DNA of 64,000 nucleotides from Nannobrachium achirus (taxonomy: Eukaryota > Chordata > Actinopteri > Myctophiformes > Myctophidae), in the NCBI GenBank assembly GCA_963921795.1, contig OY997641.1:53874950-53938949 (forward strand), given 5' to 3'. This document shows, in pieces, positions 23,310-34,167 of this stretch. The translations under genes were made by a program, and so were the position numbers. The stretch's first letter is position 1. Every line of letters begins with the position of its first letter. A model generated the notes under the pieces. It made no database searches and had not been told where the DNA came from. It saw only the letters and a program-made list of their open reading frames with translations.

Positions 23310-23800
23310 GCACCAATTGATGCAGGTTAGAGTTGTCCTATCTAGAAAAGAAGGTAACGTTTGAATTCCCCATCAAAAAATACATACAATAGACATCCAA
23401 TTTGTTTTTGAGATGGATAGGGTACAATTGGCAATTATAAAATACCAATTGATGCAGGTTAGAGTTGTCCTATTCCAAAAAGAAGGTAATATTTGAATTC
23501 TCCATCAAAAAATACATACAATAGACATCCAATTTGTTTTTGAGATGGATAGGGTACAATTGGCAATTATAAAATAAATACCAATTGATGCAGGTTAGAG
23601 TTGTCCTATTCCAAAAAGAAGGTAATATTTGAATTCTCCATCAAAAAATACATACAATAGACATCCAATTTGTTTTTCAGATGGATAGGGTACAATTGGC
23701 AATTATAAAATACCAATTGATGCAGGTTAGAGTTGTCCTATGCAAAAAAGAAGGTCATATTTGAATTCTCCATCAAAAAATACATACAATAGACACCTTT
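23310..23800. repeat. 132-bp tandem repeat, right copies
   Basis: About four inverted units corresponding to 17459-17815. One has a 4-bp duplication (AAATAAATA). (GATA)n tracts precede it at about 23222-23300 and 22769-22820. Confidence 0.9.
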
Positions 23801-23811
23801 TTTTTCTTTTT

Positions 23812-24078
23812 TCGCTGCCTTTTTTTCGCGGCCTCGTCCATGGACTCGTCCACGGCCGGCCGTTTGCGTCCACGTCCGCGGCCTCGTCCACGGCCGCGTC
23901 CCCGGCCGTCTGCGTCCACGGCCGCGTCCACGGCCGCGTCCACGGCCGCGTCCACGGCCGGGACGGCCGGCCGTTTGCGTCCGTGGACGCGGCCTCGCGT
24001 CCACGGACGTTTTTTTCGCGTCCGCGTCCATGGACGCGTCCACGGCCGCGTCCATGGACGTGGACGCGGCGGCCAGCG
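23812..24078. repeat. GC-rich GGACG minisatellite, right copy
   Basis: Inverted copy of 17192-17440, slightly longer because of extra CACGGCCGCGTC units near 23917-23955. Confidence 0.92.
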
Positions 24079-24379
24079 GCTGTCTCTCCAACAGAAATGT
24101 AATGTAACCTGTCTACTTTAATTTAACCTAAAGCAAAACCTATAGCCTTTACTAATTGTAATGTGTTAGGACTCAACATTTGTGACTTCAACCCATTCAA
24201 AGGGGAAACACATTTCCCCATTAACCCCACTTCAGAACCATTTGCACATTTGGAGAAAGTGTGTTTAACAAAAGTATCAATACTGCAATGAAGAAATACT
24301 CTATTACAATTAAGTCCAGTAATAAAACAATTTACTTGAAAAGAACATTTGGTAACACAATGGAGAAGAGTGGCGTATA

Positions 24380-24548
24380 ACGGGGAAGCATGGGTCAATG
24401 TCCGGGGGAGGCAGTCCGCGTGGCATCTTGTTGAGAGTGGATACACTAGCCGTAGTCGTGGTTAAGGGAGAAGCATGGTTCAAAGTCCGGGAGATGCTGT
24501 CAGCGTGGCGTCTTGATTGAGAGGGAGTAAACTAGCCGTAGTCCGTTG
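24380..24548. repeat. Diverged tandem duplication of about 85 bp
   Basis: Two copies share GGGAAGCATGG or GAGAAGCATGG, TCAATGTCCGGG or TCAAAGTCCGGG, CGTGGC and ACTAGCCGTAGTC. No gene is recognised from 24079 to 24650. Confidence 0.75.
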
Positions 24549-24652
24549 TCCAAATCCGGGTCAGATACACATGAGGGTCTGTCCAAAAGAAGTAAAGGTA
24601 CAAAGGCATTAGGCAGTGGGTATAGGCAATGATCCAAAACAGTCAAAAAATA

Positions 24653-25975
24653 TCAGGGTTCAAAATGCAGATTGGATATATCAGAGAGTGCTAAGTCTCC
24701 ACGTTCTGCTATTAAGCACTTTGTCTCCTCCACCCTCTGCTCATCCTTCAGGCATCTGACGAACACCCAGATGGAGGGGTGGCGTCTGTCGACCCTGTAG
24801 TTCCATCTTTGATGGAAACCTGAAATTATAGATTTACGTTAGCCTACTCAGATATTGAAGCCAATATATTTTGAAATAGAAATTATTATTATTATTACCC
24901 TTACCATTATTATTAATATTAATTATTAGTATTTATTATTATAATACATCTAAGTTGTTACCTTCAACCCAGTTGTTGCTCCGATTGTCCAAGCGGCGGC
25001 CGTAAACGCACCAGAACCGAGGCGGGAACAGCACGCGCGCCCCCCCCCCCCCCCCCCCCCCCACCCCACATATGTTTCTTCCATATACTGGATGAAATCA
25101 TCCAATGCAGGGGAAGCGTCGGCCCAGCTGGCAGGAGTCAGGATTGGCGACGAACCTCCTGAAATTCCGCTTCAGGAGGTAAACGGGGAGATGGCCTGTC
25201 GCCATCACCTTCCTGATCCACTGCTGCAGGGCGTCGTCATGCATATATGGAGCTGCAAAAGTTGAGTGAAAAAGTAGGCCTACAAGTTATCTAACTAATA
25301 CAAACTTCATACAAGCACTCAGCACTCTTTTTTTTAAATAAAAGAAAAATAAGGTTTCTGCCCAATGAATGCTAATATTAAAATAAAAAAATACAGTTAT
25401 AATTGGCTAAATGAACATACATTTAATAGGTACTATACTTTAAATCCTGTAGAAATCACACAAAATGAGTATTTGTTGTGTTCTGTTAATCACTGACCTG
25501 CCAGGCCAAGGCTCTGCACCTTCCGCCAAAGACTTTGGCAAAAGTGAAAATAACAGGCCGTGGTCCGGGTCTGGGGCAGCTCCACCTGGAAAGCGTTTAT
25601 GAGCGCCAGCTCAAAGTCCGTTAGGACTCTCGCTGGGCTCCATCTGGATGGATAGATGGACGAACGCAAGGACATACAGATGGATGGATGGATGCATGGA
25701 TGGATGGATGGATGATGAGGAAAAAAAATTGCTTCCACAAATATATATTAAAAAGCCAAGTGCAGTGAGATACAATGACTGACACACAAACACACACACA
25801 CACGCACTTACGACTCTCCTGTGACGCGCTCCACTTTCCTCTTGACGTGATGGAGGACAGCGCGGTACATGTCCTCCGTCTTGGACATGTGGAGGGCTGG
25901 AAGTGCGGGGGATGGGGACGAGAAGGGAGAGGCGGGCCCGCGGGAGGACATGTACCGCGTAAAGATCCTCATGCC
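24653..25975 (-). pseudogene. MULE-transposase-like gene, C-terminal exons
   Basis: Four exons fit consensus splice sites in matching phase. The upstream one ends at 25812 (MYRAVLHHVKRKVERVTGES). The next (25643-25498) has [20 protein letters not shown] and ACYFHFCQSLWRKVQ, the MULE transposase domain with a catalytic-type Asp-Phe-Glu. The third (25252-24962) has LPVYLL, FIQYMEETYVG, and PPRFWCVYGR...NNWVEG. The last (24819 to TGA 24653) starts FHQRWNYRVDRRHPSIWVFV. A frameshift near 25135 and a run of about 22 C at 25041-25062 break the third exon. The 5' part is absent. Many fish carry such host-like or FLYWCH-linked MULE genes. Confidence 0.75.
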
Positions 25976-26039
25976 GATTTCGTTTTTTGCCCATGTAAGA
26001 CCGCCATGCTTTTATGATGGTAATGAGCATCAATCCCAA

Positions 26040-26400
26040 AAGTCCTCCTGTTGTTTGCCCTCCTCCCTTCGGGCAGGAGGCTGGGTAGTATAATGGCCTG
26101 TACCACCCGGCTAAAGAATAGTTTCTTCCCTGTAGCTGTGAGAATGATGAACTCTGGACTTTGAAAACTGTGATCTTGCACTGGGAGATTACTCATGAAC
26201 TCTGCACTATGAACTATGCTGTTTTTAATGCTGCTGTTTTAATGCTGCTGCTCTTAGTATTGTCTTTTTAGTGGGCAAGTGTTTTTAGGTATTATGTAGT
26301 TTTCTATAGGGTATTTTTATATTTATTTCGCCATGTCCAGGACCTGGGTAACAAATTTCGTTTTGTACCTGTACTGAATGACAAATAAACTCCTTGACCT
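26040..26400 (+). mobile_element. LINE 3' end
   Basis: The end of a LINE reverse transcriptase frame and 3' UTR: CCCTTCGGGCAGGAGGCTGG, CCCGGCTAAAGAATAG, GCTGTGAGAATGATGAACTC, closing with TGAATGACAAATAAACTCC. This pattern is common for L2/CR1-like LINE tails in fish, where the last codons encode a cysteine-poor end after RT. It is 5' truncated. Confidence 0.65.
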
Positions 26401-26570
26401 TGAAGAGGGTGTTTTTGCCCATGTAAGACCGCTATGCTTTTATGATGGTAATGAGCATTGAGCATCAATCCCAAAAGTCCAGAAAAGAGGGTGTAACTCA
26501 GGATCCTCATGCCTGCCATGCTGCTGTTTTCTGTCCGGCACCGTTCTGCTGTCGGTAGGCGGTATATATA

Positions 26571-26935
26571 TATATATCATACTGGGGCAGGCTGGGCTGG
26601 TACTGGCAACGCCATGCTTTGATAATGGTTATCAAAGCCCACCTCCCCAGCAGGGGAGGGGGGGGGGGGGTACCCCAGCGGGGAGGTGGGGTACTGGGGC
26701 AGGCTGGGCTGGTACTAAGGATCCTGAGGCTGAGGCTGCTGCCCTTCAGGGCCTTGCCCCCCCCCCGGGAACTCGGGGGGGGGGGGGGGGGGGGGGGGGG
26801 GTACTGGGGCACTGGGTACTGGGTATTGGGGTACCCCAGCGGGGAGGTGGGGTACTGGGGCAGGCTGGGCTGGTACTAAGGATCCTGAGGCTGATGCTCT
26901 TCGGGGGCTTGCCCCCCCGGGAACTCCAAATGTAA
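26571..26935. repeat. Poly-G/GGGGTAC array
   Basis: Units include TACTGGGGCAGGCTGGGCTG, AAGGATCCTGAGGCTGAGGC and TTGCCCCCC...GGGAACTCGGG with G-runs up to about 25. They are diverged relatives of the arrays from 28.7 kb on. The ATATATAT tract at 26566-26576 precedes them. Confidence 0.9.
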
Positions 26936-27663
26936 TTGACCAAAACAATATTTGACTTTAAAATAAAAGATCCTCTCTCTCACACTTCTGCCTGTGTGCC
27001 AGTGATCACCCTCCACTGTGGACCCGTCCGACCCCACCCTGACAAGTACTTGGAATTGTAGGAGTTGAGGCATTACCTTTAGTTTGACTCGGTTCCACAG
27101 ATAACTAATGAGAAAATAGCAGATCTACAAGCTCATAAAACCTCATAATGCTCATAACGGTTGTGACCCACAGGTTCTTCATACAAGATGTCATGGAGTA
27201 ACTACAAAGACGCTGAAAATCAACTAGAAATGTACACTAAAATGAACATTAAAGTGAAAAGAAACAGAGGAGACAGGATTAACAATGAAGCCAGTTTTAA
27301 TGGGCCACTTAAAAGAGCTCTAACAGAATCCACACTCACTTTGAAGTGAAACTTTGACCTACCAACCCCACTGACCCACCCCATGTTGTATGTGGAAGGG
27401 GCTAACCCGTAATCCCTATCCCAGTTTGTACACACCTGATCTGCACCACTAAACAATAGTTATCAAGTTGCTGTTTTTATGCAGAGTTAATGTTTATAAA
27501 ATAATAATGATATCAATATAACTAACATGTATAATATTATTGTTTGTATCTGCAAGAATTATTAATAGCAATACATGTTTCCTTCAGACATTTTACATAC
27601 GTACATATACATCTATATTTACGCTGCCTCTTTTTCTGTGTAGGTGTTTTAACAGCAGTACCA
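26936..27663. other. Intergenic; half hairpin repeat
   Basis: No gene is recognised. At 27112-27135 one arm of the dispersed hairpin (AAATAGCAGATCTACAAGCTC) is present without its partner, apparently a truncated copy. Confidence 0.6.
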
Positions 27664-27800
27664 TGTGGGGGGGGGGGGGTACCCCAGCGGGGAGGTGGGG
27701 GGTACTGGGGCAGGCTGGGCTGGCAGGCTGGGCTGGTACTAAGGATCCTGAGGCTGAGGCTGCTGCTCTTCGGGGCTGCTCTTCGGGGGGGGGGGGGGAA
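27664..27800. repeat. Poly-G array next to winged-helix-like gene
   Basis: G-runs with TACTGGGGCAGGCTGGGCTG and GGATCCTGAGG, ending 14 bp short of the stop codon of the gene at 27815. It has probably replaced that gene's normal 3' end. Confidence 0.9.
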
Positions 27801-27814
27801 GTTGAGAAATCTTC

Positions 27815-28105
27815 TCAATTCCGTCTAAAGCGAGTGGCTGGCCAGTCAATTTCCTCCCACTCAGCATAGGCACGTTTTGCACCGTGTGCTCCAATTTTAA
27901 AGACCACCCTGCCGGCTTGCAGCAGATCCAACATGTGGTATCCCCACATACCCTGCCCTGGATTGGGCGAGCCAGAGCGGCGCGCGACTCCCCCAGGCTG
28001 ATTGTAGCCCGGCTGAGCCAGCGGATCTTGCCCCTCTAGGCGCTTCTGGATTGTAGACCATTTAGTCCACACGTTGGGCTTCATAACAGCGGCGATATCG
28101 TCCAT
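27815..28105 (-). CDS. Winged-helix-like small protein, second family member
   Basis: 96 residues start MDDIAAVMKPNVWTKWSTIQ and end WPATRFRRN. It shares with the gene at 2115-2354 the Met-Asp start, W-T-[KR]-[FW]-x-T-I, the GM...L-[LI]-x-x-G-x-V-x-[FY] block and a basic C terminus. It has an extra Gly/Pro/Ser-rich loop (residues about 31-52). Its upstream region has the same ordered TATA, CCAAT, E2F-like and CCAAT motifs. No histone stem-loop follows; poly-G sequence begins 14 bp after the stop. The frame is intact, but correct 3' end formation is doubtful. Function unknown. Confidence 0.6.
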   Translation of the reverse strand: MDDIAAVMKPNVWTKWSTIQKRLEGQDPLAQPGYNQPGGVARRSGSPNPGQGMWGYHMLDLLQAGRVVFKIGAHGAKRAYAEWEEIDWPATRFRRN

Positions 28106-28152
28106 GGCTGCTGCTCGATGGCGACGACGGTGCCCGTTACGGACAGCGGGCT

Positions 28153-28238
28153 CCTTTTTATATCATGGGCTCAGAATCGCCGCCTTTTTCTGATTGGTCT
28201 GTGGTCATGAGCACGTTCGCGCCACTACTTGTTATTGG
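28153..28238 (-). promoter_or_regulatory. Histone-type promoter of the second member
   Basis: Minus strand: TATAAAAAGG (28153-28162), CCAAT (28193-28197), E2F-like GGCGCGAA (28216-28223) and CCAAT (28234-28238). Order and spacing match 2446-2528. Beyond it, 28389-28412 is an inverted repeat (GAACTATGGC...GCCATAGTTC). Confidence 0.7.
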
Positions 28239-28668
28239 TGGGGAACCCATCCACAGAGGAACCTCCTTCTTTGGGGAGGAACCCACAGCTTTTAGACAGG
28301 GGGCAGGGCTCTGGGCGGAACCATCTGACGTCGATGATGCTGACAGACTTTACTTTAGAGGAAGGAAGGACAAACTACTAGCTGAAAAAGAACTATGGCA
28401 GAAGCCATAGTTCTAGTTCATAGTTAAAATTGTGGCAAGCTTGTAATTGCTATGCATACACTCCGTGTGAAGGTTAATCTGACAAGGTACTGTACAAGGT
28501 AAGCAGGATCATATAGGCAACTACCCTGTCGGTTACCGTTACTCGTGTCCTTGGAATTACACAGAATACAAGCATCTGGAGGACGAAAGGTTTTCTAAAT
28601 GTCACTTGAAACGACCAACGCCGTCGCTGACTCACCTTTTTCACCTTTTTCCTACCTGCCGGGCAGGT

Positions 28669-28928
28669 AGTGGCGACTTGCTTTTATAAAAACGCCATGT
28701 TTTTGCCCATGTAAGACCGCTATGCTTTTATGATGGTGGGGGGGGGGGGGGGGGTACTGGGGCAGGGTGGGCATAAAAACGTCATGTTTTTGCCTATGTA
28801 AGACCGCTATGCTTTTATGATGGTGGGGGGGGGGGGGGGGGGGGGACTGGGGCAGGGTGGGCAGGTAGTGGCGACTTGCTCTTATAAAAACGCCATGTTT
28901 TTGCCCATGTAAGACCGCTATGCTTTAT
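28669..28928. repeat. G-run array, about 100-bp unit (A)
   Basis: The unit is GGTAGTGGCGACTTGC, TTTTATAAAAACGCCATG, TTTTTGCCCATGTAAGACCG, CTATGCTTTTATGATGG and a G-run, then TACTGGGGCAGGGTGGGCA. Two to three units are present here. Part of the unit resembles the end of the membrane-protein exon at 31117 (CGCCATGCTTTAATAAG). Confidence 0.92.
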
Positions 28929-29898
28929 CAATTTTAAAGACCACCCTGCCGGCTTGCAGCATAGACGGATTATGAAAAAATGGGCCCCTGGGCACCAAAA
29001 TGCAAAGGGCCCCCCCTTCTTACGACCACGCGGCGACGCATCAACGGTGTGTGTTCTGTGTGCGCGGCACAGCCGCGCCAGAAAAAAAATCACGATTCAA
29101 AGAGGAAACATTTTAAAAGGAATAAAAAATAAAATGTATAAAATATGGTGCTGACTTATTTATTTAATATATATTATTATCTATATTTTAATAATACATT
29201 ATTCATTATACTTCTTGCAAGAGTTTGGCCCCTATCAAAGAATCCCACTTGTCCCAGGCAGCCAGGTAAGGCTGGTGGTATCACATACTTAAAGGACCAG
29301 TCAAGTGTTACATGATGCTATGGTATGAATGAGGGGGCCCATTTAGATTAATAAGGGTAGATAACATATATAATATATAAATAATATAACATCTACCCCG
29401 GTTTATCTACTGTAAATGGGCCCCTTCATTGTTATTATGCGTGGACATTAGAACATCTAATGTTGTTGTTGTTTTGCACTTGCTTTTTGGATCCCTCACT
29501 CTGAAAACTTATAGATAAACTGAGGAGTTACACTTACAGTAACATGTATCTTGATGGATTAGGAATATTTGGGGTTATATTAGTGACATGTCAATGTCAA
29601 TGTTAATAACAGGGACGCGGTCACACGGTGGCTCAAGCTCAGGGGCCCCCCTAGCTCAGGGGCCCCTGGGCCTGGGCCCATTGTGCCCGTTGGGTAATCC
29701 ATCCCTGGCTTGCAGCAGATCCAACATGTGGTATCCCCACATACCCTGCCCTGGATTGGGCGAGCCAGAGCGGCGCGCAACTCCCCCAGGCTGATTGTAG
29801 CCCGGCTGAGCCAGCGGATCTTGCCCCTCTAGGCGCTTCTGGATTGTAGTCCATTTAGTCCACACGTTGGGCTTCATAACAGCGGCGATATCGTCCAT
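28928..29898 (-). pseudogene. Winged-helix-like gene, third copy, split by hAT
   Basis: 29898 to 29708 encodes the first 63 or so residues, almost identical to the gene at 27815-28105 (S to T at residue 17). A hAT element (28960-29707) interrupts the codons for LLQA. The next 32 bp of the gene continue at 28959-28928, where a G-run array takes over, so the C terminus is lost. The promoter copy upstream (to about 30215) is intact and nearly identical to that of the second member. Confidence 0.85.
28960..29707. mobile_element. hAT-type element, 748 bp
   Basis: Perfect 8-bp target duplication GCTTGCAG (28952-28959 and 29708-29715). Ends start CATAGACGGATTA and, in reverse complement, CAGGGATGGATTA. 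The body has no transposase; it contains GGGCCCCTGGG-type motifs in both orientations near the ends. Confidence 0.93.
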
Positions 29899-30217
29899 GG
29901 CTGCTACTCGATGGCGACGACGGTGCCCGTTACGGACAGCGGGCTCCTTTTTATATCATGGGCTCAGAATCGCCGCCTTTTTCTGATTGGTCTGTGGTCA
30001 TGAGCACGTTCGCGCCACTACTTGTTATTGGTGGGGAACCCATCCACAGAGGAACCTCCTTCTTTGTGGAGGAACCCACAGCTTTTAGACAGGGGGCAGG
30101 GGGCAGGGCTCTGGGCGGAACCATCTGACGTCGATGATGCTGACAGACTTTACTTTAGAGGAAGGAAGGACGAACTACTAGCTGAAAAAGAACTACGGCA
30201 GAAGCCGCACCAGCTCC

Positions 30218-31116
30218 GGCCAAGGCGACTTGCTTTTATAAAAACGCCATGTTTTTGCCCATGTAAGACCACTATGCTTTTATGATGGGGGGGGGGGGGG
30301 GGGGGGGGGTACTGGGGCAGGGTGGGCAGGTAGTGGCGACTTGCTTTTATAAAAACGCCATGTTTTTGCCCATGTAAGATGGGATCCCTTCCTGGGAACA
30401 ACAGACCTCTAATGGATGGTCCCTTCTTAATCGTGCTTCTCTTCACGATTTTTTGCCCATGTAAGACCGCTATGCTTTTATGATGGTGGGGGGGGGGGGG
30501 TACTGGGGCACTGGATACTGGGATCCTGAGGCTGCTGCTCTTCGGGGCCTTGCCCCCCCGGGAACTCGGGGGGGTACTGGGGCAGGGTGGGCAGGTAGTG
30601 GCGACTTGCTTTTATAAAAACACCATGTTTTTGCCCATGTAAGACCGCTATGCTTTTATGATGGTGGGGGGGGGGGGGGGTACTGGGGCAGGGTGGGCAG
30701 GTAGTGGCGACTTGCTTTTATAAAAACACCATGTTTTTGCCCATGTAAGACCGCTATGCTTTTATGATGGTGGTGGGGGGGGTACTGGGGCAGGGTGGGC
30801 AGGTAGTGGCGACTTGCTTTTATAAAAACGCCATGTTTTTGCCCATGTAAGACCGCTATGCTTTTATGATGGTGGGGGGGGGGGGGGGGTACTGGGGCAG
30901 GGTGGGCAGGTAGTGGCGACTTGCTTTTATAAAAACGCCATGTTTTTGCCCATGTAAGACCGCGATGCTTTTATGATGTTATGATGGTGGGGGGGGGCAC
31001 TGGGTACTGGGATCCTGAGGCTGCTGCTCTTCGGGGCCTTGCCCCCCCTGGAACTCGGGGGGGGGGGTACTGGGGCAGGGTGGGCAGGTAGTGGCGACTT
31101 GCTTTTATAAAAACGC
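30218..31116. repeat. G-run array (B)
   Basis: About eight units like those at 28669, with G-runs of 8-25. Near 30360-30440 a unit is interrupted by GATGGGATCCCTTCCTGGGA sequence, and near 30530 and 31000 the GGATCCTGAGGCTGCTGCTC segment appears. Confidence 0.92.
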
Positions 31117-31250
31117 CATGCTTTAATAAGTGTTAAGACAGACAAAACAGAAAGTCCCATATAACAAATATAAGACGCAGCAGCAAATCTGCTGTTCTTT
31201 TCATTTTGAATTATGGTCAAAAAAACACCAAAAAGACCATTAAAAAAAAA
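31117..31250 (-). pseudogene. Membrane-protein exon M, copy 1
   Basis: The minus strand encodes IIQNEKNSRFAAASYICYMG, then LSVLSVLTLIKAWRFYKSKS: one hydrophobic segment after a polar loop. A further hydrophobic stretch (LIFFFNGLFGVF) precedes it but is partly a poly-T run. Other copies are at about 36359, 40928, 41938, 49920 and 50930. I do not recognise the protein. The exon end grades into the G-run array. Confidence 0.4.
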
Positions 31251-31473
31251 ATAAGGGATCCCAAGGTAGGCGGTCCAGCCAGCAGCGGTGTTGCAAACCC
31301 CTTCTGTATGACTCTATCTACTGCACGTTTATGTTGTTGCATATTCATGAGCCATTGGGATTGATTGTTGCAACTTGTCACACTCTAGTAGTCTATTCAG
31401 CCAAGGCAACAAAGAACATTCCATCGAATTATAACGTAGAGTAAAGTAGGATACGGCCACCCATGGTGTCCAT

Positions 31474-32280
31474 CAGTGCTTAATTTGTCAATGAAAAGGT
31501 GGGGGATCCTAGGTTTCGCGTGCACACGCGCACATGCACACACGTGCACACGCGCGCACACCCGGTGTACATTTTCATTAACACATTAACTATATATATA
31601 TTATATATATACAGTATATATCACTGTCAACAATAAAGCATCACAGAAGCCAAAAAAGTCTCTATTTGGAAGGACGAAAACATAGATGACCATATATAAA
31701 CAGCACTACTGCACAGTGCAATAGAATAATTATCTTATCTGTTTCAACAGAGGTGTGGTGTATCAAAATAGTAAAGTGAAAATGTATTTGTAAGAACACT
31801 GCACACACAGCCAAAGTGCCAAACTCACTGTTGCTAACCAAAATATCAGTGTACAACAGTAATATCACTAATGTCCAGTCCAACAAAAGCAGATTCAGAT
31901 TCAATCTGATTAATTGTCCTGTGTAACAAGGATGCATTTCCTTTTCTTGTTCACGTGTGTTTTGTCCATGACTAACTGAATCCTCTTTATATGCTTGCAA
32001 ATTCAGACACATGACATCTTTTTCCAGAGATGTTGCAATCAGTTCTATGAGTTCTTCATCGTCACAAAGGTCTCCCCCCTCCTGTCTCACAGTACTCTCA
32101 CTGGCTCTCCTGTCCTCCAGTCTTCATTTAATGTAGTTTCCCTTCAATGGATATATAATTAGGACTGGAAGTTTTATTTTAAAAAAGCAAGCCTAAACTG
32201 GGTGACACGTTCTCTCACTTCTCTGTCCATTCACTGTCCATCAGCGCACGCACGCACGCACGCACGCACCCACGCACACA

Positions 32281-32361
<81 letters not shown>

Positions 32362-33279
32362 CAGCGCTGTCCCTGAGCAACAGAGCAAGCAATGTCACGA
32401 CTCACGCTAATCATACCCACGCAGCGATGGGACATTTTTACACTCATTCACAACATTTACTCATGGCTCTAAATCAATAACAATGCACAAGATAAATGCA
32501 AGTTAACAACGTGTGCTTAAAAGCCTTTTATGGCATTGAACTGAGCCTCGGTCCAAATCCCCCCTGCAGTACTAAGGAGCCCCCTTTCACCTGTCGCTGC
32601 TGTCCTGTCCTCCTCACCACCTCCTTCGTCCTCACTCTCTGATTTATCCTCCTCATCCTCCTCCTCTCGTTCCCCGTGCTGGTCATCGGGTGTCATCATG
32701 CCAGTGGCTGCCCCCTCCTCCTCCTCATCTGTGCCGCTGTTTACAGCACAGAGCCCCGCTGCTGCTGTGCTGTCGGCCTGTCGCTATCTGCCGAAATAAC
32801 TTTGGCCTGTTTGGGGTCTGGCTGACCGACTGGTTTGAAGAACGTTAAAGTTTAGTCTGTCGCTTTGACATTTTAGCAGCCGCTTGCTTGTGTATTGTTT
32901 TGTTGCCCGGTAAACTCCATGGTAAACTCCCTGTGCAGTGTGCAGTGCAGCGTGCGACCGAGGCGGAAACAAAACAACTAGTTGCGTGAACCTGTGTCAT
33001 CACGTGATTGATGTTTGTCAAACCCCTATTTTATTTTTCAGATTAAAACGCATACAAATATTTAAAAAAAATATCAAACAAGGGTCACACCAGAACAACA
33101 TAAAACAGAGAGAACATAGATTAAAAAAACAGTTTATTTATAGATTTTTATTGACAGGGAAGGTCCCGGATCCTTGATTCAAAATCAAATAGGTGGCGGA
33201 TCCAATGAAATAGGTGCCGGTCAGAAAAAGTGAGGTACCGGAACAAGATCCGGCTTGATCCGGCACAAATTAAGCACTG
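31474..33279 (-). mobile_element. hAT-like element with CA array, copy 1
   Basis: Ends CAGTGCTTAATTTG and its inverse CAAATTAAGCACTG. The minus strand carries an acidic open stretch (EREEEDEEDKSESEDEGGGE, 32517-32699) and another (GGDLCDDEELIELIATSLEK, about 31850-32090); neither shows the hAT RW dimerisation or catalytic motifs. A (CA)n array of about 85 bp lies at 32272-32358. No exact target duplication is visible. It is duplicated passively with the unit. Confidence 0.75.
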
Positions 33280-33372
33280 TGTGTGTGTGTGTGTTCATCA
33301 ACACAAGCAGAGCCTGAGGAGGTGGCAGCCGTTGCCGTGCCGGGTTCGGCCCAGTGTAAAAGGGCCTTAAAT

Positions 33373-33748
33373 TTACTTAAACTGACTCCCCCCTCCCCAG
33401 CTCCCCTCCACCCCTCGTAGTCGGGCTAAACCCGGGGGGAAGGGGGGGGGGCGGGTGGGGAGAAGCTGGATTCCTTCCCCTTCCCTCTCTTGGGGGGGGT
33501 GCATCATGGATCGATATATTTTTGTAACTGTGAATGTCCCAATAAGGAAAAGACCCACAATGGAAACGAAGAAATTAATTCCCCATATAATGTTAAACCA
33601 AAGGTTTGACTTTAATTCGTCAGCAAAGATTTGCCCAAGAGCAATAATGCCAACAAAAGCAGTACCAATTATGCCTGCCATAATGCTTATCGCTGCCCAA
33701 GGCGTTGAGTCCGCGCAATTGCGGCCCTCAACTCGCTCCGTCGGCACG
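33373..33748 (-). pseudogene. Membrane-protein exon N, copy 1
   Basis: Encodes VPTERVEGRNCADSTPWAAI, then two hydrophobic segments (SIMAGIIGTAFVGIIALGQI and IIWGINFFVSIVGLFLIG), then FTVTKIYRSMMHPP. The start codon seen in copy 4 (MDTAVPTE) is cut off here by a G-run. It is probably a broken first exon. Confidence 0.5.
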
Positions 33749-34134
33749 GGGGGGGGGGGGTACTGGGGCAGGGTGGGCAGGTAGTGGCGACTTGCTTTTA
33801 TAAAAACGCCATGTTTTTGCCCATGTAAGACCGCTATGCTTTTATGATGGTGGTGGGGGGGGTACTGGGGCAGGGTGGGCAGGTAGTGGCGACTTGCTTT
33901 TATAAAAACGCCATGTTTTTGCCCATGTAAGACCGCTATGCTTTTATGATGGTGGGGGGGGGGGGTACTGGGGCAGAGTGGGCAGGTAGTGGCGACTTGC
34001 TTTTATAAAAACGCCATGTTTTTGCCCATGTAAGACCGCTATGCTTTTATGATGGTGGGGGGGGGGGGGGGGGGGGCACTGGGTACTGGGATCCTGAGGC
34101 TGCTGCTCTTCGGGGCCTTGCCCCCCCCGGAACT

Positions 34135-34167
<33 letters not shown>

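Larger units (their letters stand above)
21645..24078 (-). repeat. Large inverted repeat, right arm
   Basis: Reverse complement of 17192-19972 minus the TTAA-flanked insertion. It starts at GTAGCTCTGTCAGGTACACG inside the duplicated zinc-finger tail and ends in the GGACG minisatellite. The copy number of the 132-bp and (ATCT)n repeats differs from the left arm. The arms and 1.67-kb spacer could form a very large cruciform. Confidence 0.95.
31090..33748. repeat. Segmental unit, copy 1
   Basis: Order: exon M, spacer, 1.8-kb hAT-like element, exon N. It recurs at 36334-38992 (offset 5244) with near identity and, with an extra 1.7 kb containing an ATP2B exon, at 41930-46262 and 50930-55301. In copies 1 and 2 the junction AGCAGC|GGTGTTGCAAACC shows that the ATP2B part has been deleted. 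Confidence 0.93.

Noticed and set aside
28928..31116. CRISPR-like array of about 100-bp units
   Set aside because: Units are contiguous, have no unique spacers and occur in vertebrate DNA.
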